A stretch of 8,685 nt of DNA from Candidatus Bipolaricaulota bacterium (GTDB taxonomy: Bacteria > Bipolaricaulota > Bipolaricaulia > M55B111): the NCBI GenBank assembly GCA_018334615.1, contig JAGXLP010000045.1, positions 1 through 8,685 of the forward strand. Reading direction: 5' to 3'. How positions within the stretch are numbered: the stretch's first letter is position 1; each line of letters starts with the position of its first letter. Below the pieces are notes generated by a model. That model made no database searches and was not told the origin of the DNA. It worked only from the letters and a program-made list of their open reading frames with translations. Below, piece after piece: positions 1 through 5,608 of the stretch. Made by a program: the position numbers and the translations under genes.

Positions 1-61
1 ATTATTTTCTCGTCCTCATTTGATAGAGTTGTTTATTTATTAGCGGTAATTAATCTATTGG

Positions 62-81
62 TTAAGGTTTTCAAAACTTAA
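62..81. repeat. Imperfect inverted repeat upstream of the S55 gene
   Basis: TTAAGgTTT and AAACTTAA pair over 8 bp with one bulged G and a 3-nt loop (TCA). The element ends 2 nt before the ribosome binding site of the S55 gene (84-90). No T-run follows on either strand, so it does not look like an intrinsic terminator. It could be an operator or an mRNA hairpin affecting translation. The first 60 bases of the window are AT-rich and hold no recognisable gene. Confidence 0.35.
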
Positions 82-97
82 GTGGGAGGAAAGTATT

Positions 98-2023
98 ATG
101 AAAAGAATGGGTCTTAGTTTGAACGGTCGGAATTTGATTTTTGTTCTCGTTCTGCTGGTTTTTTTCCAGCTTTTTGCAATTCCGCAAATAGGTCTTGGGA
201 TCTCGGAAGGAAGGTTTCTCGGCATAGAGGAAATTGATAAGGGGATGGAAGGTACGGGTAAGACGGTGGTAAAGGGAACGGACATTTCTACGTTTTCCGT
301 TGAGGTAGTAGGGGTTATCGACGAGCCCGGAGAACTTCAGGATTTCATTGTAGTTAGGGCGAGCGGAACCCCAATTGAGAAATCAGGAGGGGTCGCTCAG
401 GGAATGAGTGGCAGCCCCGTATACATAGATGGCAAGTTGATAGGTGCATTGAGCAGAGCTGCTCAATGGAACAAGGAAGCTGACAACCCCATTGCTTTGA
501 TAACCCCGATTAAGACGATGCTTAAACTGCTGGACGACGAAAGCTCAATTAATCTTGGCCAAGAGGAATCCAGCGAAAGAGAAAGTTCAGCTAAGGATTC
601 TTTACAGGATCTCTTCCCAAATAAGACCGTCTTATTCGACGACTCTTCAACAATAGCTGCTGATACCGACAGGGCTGCTGACGAACTGGTGTTCAGAAGT
701 TCTCAGGCTCCGGTCATGGTTAACGATTTCTCAAAGGCAGCGTTTAAAGGACTGACGGAGGGGGTTGACTCTTCTAATCTGGACCGAATTTACGATCCGT
801 TGAAAGTACTGGGTGAAAGTTCGATTAGCAACCTGGAAAAGGGTTTTTCGGAATCCGACCTCTCCTTTCACAACGTTCAGGGAACCTCCGCGAGTTCGAA
901 CCAGGCGATGGACCTAAAGGCAGGTGGACCCCTGGGAGTGGCGCTCGCCGAAGGAGATCTTTCGATAGGTGCGCTGGGTACGGTTACCTATAAGGAAGAT
1001 GACAGGGTTCTGGGTTTCGGTCACAGGTTCTTACTGAATGGAAATTCTAATTTTTTACTCACAAAGGCAGCCGTTCTGGATACCGTTCAAAGCTACAAAG
1101 CTCCGTTTAAACTGGGTAACGTAGCATCTCCCGTCGGGACAGTCACACAGGATAGGACGCAGGGAATTATGGGAGAGATTGGGGTGGAAACCGACTTGTT
1201 TAACACGAATATCCAGGTTACGGAAACTGGAGTAGATCGAGCGGCAGGTTATAATACGGATCTCGTTAAGACCACGAATTACATCGGAATCTTGTCTTAT
1301 TCCACGATAAGAGAAACAATTACCAGGTCTCTTAATCGTACTGGCCCTGGAACGGTTAAAGTCGATTACAAGGTTACCGGGGAAAACATGCCGGAGCCCC
1401 TGGATAGAACGGATATATTTTTCTCTTACAGTCGAGCTTCTTTCCTGCCCTCTTTACAGGTAGCTCTTTTCATTGACGCGCTGGCTCATAACCCTTTCAG
1501 GAACCCCGATTTGAGCAATCTGGAAGCCGAAGTCACGTTCGAGCGGGATATCAAATCCGGACAGATTATGTACTTTGCTACGGATGGACGAGAGTATCAG
1601 CCCGGAGATTTGCTTGCCTACCAGGTTAAAATCAAGAACTATCGGGATGACATAGTCAAAAAGACAGGAGCGTTTCAATTGCCAAAGAACCTCCCGGAAG
1701 GGAGTTACGTAGTTGCGGTGTATGGTGGTCCTCGTCCAACAAATATCGCCCCTCCGGATGTACTGGAGAACTTTGACGATTGGCTTAATTACGTCAACGG
1801 CTTGAAGAGTTACGAACATCTTTCCGTGGAGTTGTTGAAACCGTTTGAGGAAAGCGTGGTTCCGATGGCCGGTGCAGGATACCAATACGAATCGGTCACT
1901 CGAGTAGATGAGAAATTTCCCGGCAGAGTCGTTTACGGAAGCCAGGCTCTATCTATAAATGTTACAGGAAAAACGAAATCTGATTCGAACGAGAAGGAGA
2001 CAAATTCCGATTCTGAAGGCTAA
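98..2023 (+). CDS. SpoIVB-type (S55) peptidase-like exported protein
   Basis: Protein of 641 residues. A basic start followed by a hydrophobic stretch at about residues 13-34 indicates a signal peptide or uncleaved anchor with no lipobox, so the rest should lie outside the membrane. Residues 37-145 match the S55 peptidase domain of SpoIVB: a GMEGTGKTVVKGT segment, then GMSGSPVYIDGKLIGAL with the candidate nucleophile Ser104. A Ser/Glu/Asp-rich low-complexity stretch (about 147-270) separates this from a second conserved part: GGPLGVALAEGD at 277-287, then VLGFGH with candidate catalytic His309, and a TQDRTQGIMGE segment at 350-360. The remainder (about 430-620) looks beta-rich and was not recognised. 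In SpoIVB itself the His motif precedes the Ser motif; here the order is reversed, an arrangement I also recall from long non-sporulation S55 proteins. No sporulation gene is adjacent, so a SpoIVB role should not be assumed. The start is set by GGGAGGA at 84-90, 7 nt before ATG. The family call is firm; substrate and activity are unknown. Confidence 0.85.
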   Translation: MKRMGLSLNGRNLIFVLVLLVFFQLFAIPQIGLGISEGRFLGIEEIDKGMEGTGKTVVKGTDISTFSVEVVGVIDEPGELQDFIVVRASGTPIEKSGGVAQGMSGSPVYIDGKLIGALSRAAQWNKEADNPIALITPIKTMLKLLDDESSINLGQEESSERESSAKDSLQDLFPNKTVLFDDSSTIAADTDRAADELVFRSSQAPVMVNDFSKAAFKGLTEGVDSSNLDRIYDPLKVLGESSISNLEKGFSESDLSFHNVQGTSASSNQAMDLKAGGPLGVALAEGDLSIGALGTVTYKEDDRVLGFGHRFLLNGNSNFLLTKAAVLDTVQSYKAPFKLGNVASPVGTVTQDRTQGIMGEIGVETDLFNTNIQVTETGVDRAAGYNTDLVKTTNYIGILSYSTIRETITRSLNRTGPGTVKVDYKVTGENMPEPLDRTDIFFSYSRASFLPSLQVALFIDALAHNPFRNPDLSNLEAEVTFERDIKSGQIMYFATDGREYQPGDLLAYQVKIKNYRDDIVKKTGAFQLPKNLPEGSYVVAVYGGPRPTNIAPPDVLENFDDWLNYVNGLKSYEHLSVELLKPFEESVVPMAGAGYQYESVTRVDEKFPGRVVYGSQALSINVTGKTKSDSNEKETNSDSEG

Positions 2024-2038
2024 ATTCTAGAGCGAATC

Positions 2039-3466
2039 ATGCTGAGTGTTGATGAGATAACCCGGTCCACGGGCGGTACCCTCTGCCAGCCCAGGGACCG
2101 GGAAGTTAAAGGTTATTCTATTGACACAAGAACTATTAATGAAGGGGATTTCTTTATTCCTCTGCCCGGATCTCGTACGGATGGACATAAATTCCTGGAT
2201 GAAGCTTTTGCGAAGGGTGCTTCCGGAGCTATAGCTAATTCCAGGAATTACCTTGGCGACGATTATTACAACCTGGTCGTGGTTGATGATACGGAAAAAG
2301 CGCTTCTTCAGATGGCCAAATTTTATAGAAATTCTTTTCATATCCCTACAATTGGCGTAACGGGTAGCTGGGGAAAGACGACTACAAAAGAACTGATTTC
2401 CTCGATTTTGTCAATTGAGGGAAGTGTTCATAAGTCACCTGGGAATTATAATACGGAATACGGCTTACCACTGGCAATTCTGGAAATGGACGAAGAAGTT
2501 GAGTTTGCCGTTTTTGAACTCGGTCTTCAGTATCCTGGCGATCTGGAGACCTTAAGTCAGGCCCTTTCGCCTACCCACGGCCTCATAACCGGTGCCGGGA
2601 AGGTTCATCTGGGGAATTTTAGTGGGGTGGATGAAGTTGCATCCGAGAAGCTAAAAATCACAAAAGGGATGGAGCGCAATAGTAAAATCCTGATAAATGG
2701 GGATTCATCCCCCCTGCATAGGAAATCCGGGGGTATACCAGGATTTAATTTCATAAAATATGGATTAGAAAACGAGAGTCGTTGTAAATATTACGCCTCG
2801 GACGTTAAGGTTCTGGGTACAGCTGGATTGAAATTCTCGTTAAATAGGTCGATGGCAGAGGGCTTGTTAAATGACGATATCTTTCCTTTGCTCCTTGAGA
2901 CCGAACTTAACTCCGCCGCAAATGTCTATAACGTTCTTGCCGCCGCCTCCTTGGCATTGGAACTCGATGTGGAGAGTTCGAGTGTAAAGCAAGGAGTCCG
3001 CTTCGAACCGCTTCCTCAACGTATGCAACCGAAGTCATTCCCAAAGGGAACCATAATTGATGATACTTATAACGCCAATCCTGCTGCTACGAGGAACGCA
3101 CTGGAATACTTATCAACCTTAAAGGCCGACGGTAAAAAGATCTTTGTCTTTGGCGATATGATGGAATTGGGTGATGAAGCACTAGGATTACACAGGAATC
3201 TGGCTAATTCGGTCATGGATGCCGGTGTGGACAGAGTACTGGCCGTGGGGGAGTTTACGGGAGCCCTTGTGGAAGAGCTAAGTAAACAGGGTGATAAACC
3301 CGTCTCCTGTCCGGTGGCTGAGTGGTTTGAATCAAAGGAAAGTCTTGTTTCAAAGCTGGGAAGAGTGCTGGAAGGGAAGGATAACCTCGTGCTGGTAAAA
3401 GGTTCAAGGGGGATGGAAATGGAGAAAGTGGTCGATTTTTTGACGTCGGATTCCAGTATGAATTAA
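2039..3466 (+). CDS. murF: UDP-N-acetylmuramoyl-tripeptide--D-alanyl-D-alanine ligase
   Basis: MurF (475 residues, normal length) is the cytoplasmic ATP-dependent ligase that adds D-Ala-D-Ala to UDP-MurNAc-tripeptide, the last soluble step of peptidoglycan precursor synthesis. The N-terminal substrate domain has YSIDTRTINEGDFFIPLPG (residues 26-44). The ATP-binding P-loop is TGSWGKTTTK at 108-117, with Lys113. PGNYNTEYGLPL (134-145), GAGKVHLGNF (185-194) with His190, and Lys204 in the position of the usual carbamylated Lys follow. The C-terminal domain has DDTYNANPAATRNAL (341-355), FGDMMELG (371-378) and KGSRGMEMEKVV (454-465). Two features differ from my memory of the family: Trp111 in the P-loop, where Asn or Val is common, and SAAN (292-295) where GxHN is usual before VYNVLAAA. 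It starts 15 nt after the S55 gene with only a weak GA-rich element (AGAG, 2029-2032), so translational coupling is likely. No other mur or division gene is adjacent. Function is confident. Confidence 0.95.
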   Translation: MLSVDEITRSTGGTLCQPRDREVKGYSIDTRTINEGDFFIPLPGSRTDGHKFLDEAFAKGASGAIANSRNYLGDDYYNLVVVDDTEKALLQMAKFYRNSFHIPTIGVTGSWGKTTTKELISSILSIEGSVHKSPGNYNTEYGLPLAILEMDEEVEFAVFELGLQYPGDLETLSQALSPTHGLITGAGKVHLGNFSGVDEVASEKLKITKGMERNSKILINGDSSPLHRKSGGIPGFNFIKYGLENESRCKYYASDVKVLGTAGLKFSLNRSMAEGLLNDDIFPLLLETELNSAANVYNVLAAASLALELDVESSSVKQGVRFEPLPQRMQPKSFPKGTIIDDTYNANPAATRNALEYLSTLKADGKKIFVFGDMMELGDEALGLHRNLANSVMDAGVDRVLAVGEFTGALVEELSKQGDKPVSCPVAEWFESKESLVSKLGRVLEGKDNLVLVKGSRGMEMEKVVDFLTSDSSMN

Positions 3467-3468
3467 CA

Positions 3469-3487
3469 GGGTAGGGAAGACCTACCC
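3469..3487 (+). other. Intercistronic hairpin between murF and yjbQ-like gene
   Basis: GGGTAGG (3469-3475) and CCTACCC (3481-3487) form a perfect 7-bp stem with a GAAGA loop. It begins 2 nt after the murF stop and ends 7 nt before the GGAGG of the next gene. No T-run follows, so it is not a standard terminator. An mRNA processing or stability element, or control of access to the downstream ribosome binding site, is possible. Confidence 0.45.
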
Positions 3488-3504
3488 CGCCGCTGGAGGT
3501 ACAA

Positions 3505-3924
3505 ATGGCAGTGGAAACGAAAAAGATCTACGTTCGTATCGGCAGTGATAGTCAGATGGCGGAGATAACCCAGGATGTCCAGAGGGCAGTGAAGGAATCC
3601 CATTTGACTGAAGGTAGCGCAAACCTTTTCATCCCCGGCGCGACGGGTTCGATCAGTACCGTAGAGTATGAGCCGGGACTGGAAGAAGATGTACCCGACG
3701 CCCTGGAGAGGTTAGCCCCTCCAAATATCCACTACAAGCATCATGAAACCTGGAATGACGATAATGGTCGTAGTCACGTAAGGGCTACGATAATGGGGCC
3801 CGGGATGGTGGTTCCTTTCGTCGACGGGGAGTTACAGCTCGGGCGCTGGCAAAATATAATTGCCATTAATCACGACACGAGAAAAAGAAACAGGGAAGTC
3901 ATCGTTCAATTAATAGGGGAATAA
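3505..3924 (+). CDS. YjbQ / UPF0047 family protein
   Basis: Protein of 139 residues, full length for the YjbQ family (called 'secondary thiamine-phosphate synthase enzyme' in databases because E. coli YjbQ shows weak thiamine-phosphate synthase activity; the physiological role is unsettled). Hallmarks seen: LFIPGATGSISTVEYEPG at 41-58, YKHHETW at 77-83, DDNGRSHVRATIMGPG at 85-100 with His91, VPFVDGELQLGRWQ at 103-116, and the Asp/Arg-rich end HDTRKRNR at 123-130. The conserved His, Asp and Arg residues suggest a small metal- or phosphate-binding single-domain enzyme. There is no signal peptide. GGAGGT at 3495-3500 sits 4 nt before ATG. It probably belongs to the transcription unit with murF, and no thiamine gene is nearby, so a thiamine role gets no support from context. 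The family call is very secure; the function is not. Confidence 0.92.
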   Translation: MAVETKKIYVRIGSDSQMAEITQDVQRAVKESHLTEGSANLFIPGATGSISTVEYEPGLEEDVPDALERLAPPNIHYKHHETWNDDNGRSHVRATIMGPGMVVPFVDGELQLGRWQNIIAINHDTRKRNREVIVQLIGE

Positions 3925-3941
3925 ATAGGACAACATCGGAG

Positions 3942-4454
3942 TTACTCTATGAAGGAAACCATCTCTTCAAGTTCTCTTCGGGCCGAGTCCGTGCGAGATC
4001 GCTGAGCCGGATAGCCCACGGGAATTATGGCAAGAGGCTTCTTGGTAGTGTCTAAATGTTCTTTTACTTTGTCCTCAATAAAAGACCCAACCCAGCAGCT
4101 TCCAAGGCCAAGGTCTACAGCAGCAAGTTGAAGAAAGGTAGCCGCGATGGTTCCGTCTTGAAGGGAATATAGCTCTGCTCGTTCCCCGTATTTGCTTTTC
4201 GCTCGCTCTATGTCCCGAAGAAAAGCGAAATTGACAGGGGCCTGTCCGATAAATTTCTGTCCGTGAGCGGCTTCTACTAGCTTGTCCTTTAAATCATCGT
4301 TCTTAATCACAAGTATCCTGTAAGACTGTAGATTTCCAGCTGAAGGGGCTGAATTGGCGGCCTTTAATAGTTGCTCCACCTGGTCGTCGGAAACCAGACG
4401 CTCCTTAAATGACCTGATTGAGGCTCTTTTCTTTATAACGTCGAAAAAATCCAT
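3942..4454 (-). CDS. Nitroreductase family FMN-dependent oxidoreductase
   Basis: Compact cytoplasmic nitroreductase-like flavoprotein of 170 residues, typical of the short NADH-oxidase/nitroreductase branch, expected to bind FMN as a homodimer and reduce nitro compounds, quinones or an unknown substrate using NAD(P)H. The FMN-contacting start RASIRSF (residues 10-16) is present, as are the APSAGNLQSYRI segment (36-47), the long central helix QDGTIAATFLQLAAVDLGLGSCWVG (99-123) and PLAIIPVGYPA (140-150). GGTGG at 4463-4459 lies 4 nt before the ATG. A divergent promoter candidate lies about 80 bp upstream. Its stop is 17 bp from the stop of the convergent YjbQ-like gene, with no room for a conventional terminator between them. 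The physiological substrate cannot be read from the sequence. Confidence 0.92.
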   Translation of the reverse strand: MDFFDVIKKRASIRSFKERLVSDDQVEQLLKAANSAPSAGNLQSYRILVIKNDDLKDKLVEAAHGQKFIGQAPVNFAFLRDIERAKSKYGERAELYSLQDGTIAATFLQLAAVDLGLGSCWVGSFIEDKVKEHLDTTKKPLAIIPVGYPAQRSRTDSARRELEEMVSFIE

Positions 4455-4535
4455 TTTTCCACCGCCATAACTGTACTTTTATCGTTATTGCGAGAATGAG
4501 ACAATTCTGACGAAATCAACTAGCCCACTGTAGAT

Positions 4536-4563
4536 ATTATAGATGACATTGTCCTATCTGCAA
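4536..4563 (-). promoter_or_regulatory. Promoter candidate for the nitroreductase gene
   Basis: On the minus strand a perfect -10 hexamer TATAAT (4541-4536) follows TTGCAG (4563-4558, 3 of 6 matches to TTGACA) after a 16-bp spacer. It points at the nitroreductase start at 4454 and would give a leader of about 75 nt. The -35 is weak, so the call rests on the -10 box, its position and the AT-rich setting. Confidence 0.45.
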
Positions 4564-4594
4564 GGTAGTATTTGTAAAGTTTGGTTAAAATAAT

Positions 4595-4622
4595 TTGTCT
4601 ACAACTTAGGAAGGATTATAAT
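4595..4622 (+). promoter_or_regulatory. Promoter candidate for the rpiA operon
   Basis: TTGTCT (4595-4600, 4 of 6 matches to TTGACA) and a perfect TATAAT (4617-4622) are separated by 16 bp. The element faces rpiA and stands back to back with the minus-strand candidate, the two -35 boxes lying 31 bp apart. Transcription would begin near 4629, leaving about 250 nt of leader before rpiA. Confidence 0.5.
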
Positions 4623-4628
4623 TACCTA

Positions 4629-4837
4629 ATCGTTTTTAACAGGTTGACCCGTTCGGTGTTGCTCGTGTCTTAACTAGTTGATTGTAGCTTGGTTAAGAGA
4701 ATAAACACTCGAGGGACCCTGGATCATAACCAGAAACAAGAACTCTGCCCAAAGGGACGTCTTTCTCGGAGAGTTCTGGTAAAGTTTATAGCACTTTTTA
4801 GGTTTTTTATTGTACTGAAAAGCTTTTACGAGGGTAA
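4629..4837 (+). other. Structured untranslated leader before rpiA (putative cis-regulatory RNA)
   Basis: No convincing gene lies here, but several inverted repeats do. First, 4668-4677 pairs with 4689-4698 (10 bp including two G-T pairs, 11-nt loop). Second, CTGG 4719-4722 pairs with CCAG 4730-4733. Third, ACCAGAA 4729-4735 can pair with TTCTGGT 4774-4780. Fourth, AGAACTCT 4739-4746 can pair with AGAGTTCT 4770-4777. The second, third and fourth compete for the same bases, the pattern expected of a switching leader. A weak hairpin (4781-4785 with 4793-4797) with T-runs at 4795-4799 and 4803-4808 could act as an attenuator. I saw none of the conserved cores of TPP, T-box, cobalamin, c-di-GMP or guanidine elements. 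Regulatory function is inference only. Confidence 0.3.
4818..4827. repeat. 10-bp perfect palindrome AAAAGCTTTT upstream of rpiA
   Basis: A perfect 10-bp palindrome just downstream of the T-rich part of the leader and 58 bp before the preferred rpiA ATG. It may be a protein-binding site or a chance feature of AT-rich DNA. Confidence 0.25.
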
Positions 4838-4885
4838 GTGCTGAAAGTTTTTCTTGATCAATTTTTGCGTGTTAGAGGTGTGATG

Positions 4886-5608
4886 ATGGAGCATCAAGAA
4901 AATACTCGGGAAGGATTAAAGCAGATAGCGGTTAATGGAGCGATGGAATGGATAAGAGAAAATTTCGATTTGCATAACAACCTGAAGATTGGTGTGGGCT
5001 CGGGGTCCACCGTTGCTTATTCTTTTTCTCGAATCGCTAAACACAGGAACTTAACTGCAATTCCGACTTCTTCCACGACCAGAGAGGAACTGAAAAAACA
5101 GGGCGTGGATATCGAGGAATTTGGCGAAAGTGAGGAACCGTTGGCGTTTGATCTTGACGGAGCAGATGAGGTGGATCCCCGGCTGAACTTGATAAAAGGC
5201 GGGGGAGGATGCCATTACCGGGAGAAACTTGTCGCGAAACGTTCGAGAGTGCTTCTGATTGTCGTGGACCAGACAAAGCTTGTAAATTTCCTGGGGCAAA
5301 CTTTTCCCTTACCTGTAGAGGTAAAACCGAAAAATATTAAATCTACTCGTAAGCGCCTAAGGCAATATGGTGAACCGGTACTAAGAAGTACCGAAGGTGA
5401 ACTGTTTAAGACGGATAACGGAAACGTGATTTTTGACCTTCAGCTTCAGGGGCAATTGAGTCAGACCGAATTAGAGGAATGGGAACCTAGAATAAACGAT
5501 ATTGAGGGAGTGGTAGAGAACGGGTTCTTCGTAAACCGGAATGCCGACAGAGTTTTTGTAGGCACTGAAGGAGGGTTGAAGGTTCTGGAACCCGAAGAGC
5601 ATGAATAA
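4886..5608 (+). CDS. rpiA: Ribose-5-phosphate isomerase A
   Basis: RpiA interconverts ribose-5-phosphate and ribulose-5-phosphate in the non-oxidative pentose phosphate pathway in the cytoplasm. With this start it has 240 residues. Family motifs appear in order: GVGSGSTVAYSF (residues 36-47), the phosphate-binding IPTSSTT (59-65), FDLDGADEVD (88-97) with the substrate-contacting Asp residues, IKGGGGCHYREK (103-114) with the catalytic Glu113 and Lys104, VVDQTKLV (126-133) with Lys131, and the C-terminal ENGFFVNRNADRVFVGTEGG (211-230). Two in-frame ATGs occur at 4883 and 4886; GAGGTG (4875-4880) is 5 nt before the second, which I prefer. An upstream GTG at 4838 with GAGGG at 4830-4834 would add 16 residues not usual in RpiA. 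It is the first gene of a tight four-gene operon and overlaps the next gene by 8 bp. Confidence 0.95.
   Translation: MEHQENTREGLKQIAVNGAMEWIRENFDLHNNLKIGVGSGSTVAYSFSRIAKHRNLTAIPTSSTTREELKKQGVDIEEFGESEEPLAFDLDGADEVDPRLNLIKGGGGCHYREKLVAKRSRVLLIVVDQTKLVNFLGQTFPLPVEVKPKNIKSTRKRLRQYGEPVLRSTEGELFKTDNGNVIFDLQLQGQLSQTELEEWEPRINDIEGVVENGFFVNRNADRVFVGTEGGLKVLEPEEHE

Noticed and set aside
1..81. Open frame from the window edge to a TAA at 79-81 (26 codons), possibly the end of an upstream gene
   Set aside because: Too short and AT-rich to identify; the composition looks like a spacer and no family feature can be seen.
2699..2712. Palindromic GGGGATTCATCCCC inside murF
   Set aside because: It encodes an in-frame stretch of MurF without frame disruption; a short hairpin in coding sequence with no T-run is most likely chance.
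4543..4593. Short ATG frame of 16 codons in the spacer
   Set aside because: No ribosome binding site, it overlaps the promoter candidates, and its length is expected by chance.
4711..4756. Bases CTGGATCATAACCAG resembling part of the TPP riboswitch core
   Set aside because: Only a short stretch is similar; the required CTGAGA element and the rest of the core are missing, and the controlled gene is not a thiamine gene.
4747..4780. AAAGGGACG-like bases resembling a T-box antiterminator region
   Set aside because: The conserved T-box core AGGGTGGNACCGCG is absent and rpiA is not a typical T-box target.
4838..4885. GTG start that would extend RpiA by 16 residues
   Set aside because: The added residues are not typical of RpiA, and the ATG at 4886 has a better-spaced GAGGTG; kept only as an alternative start.
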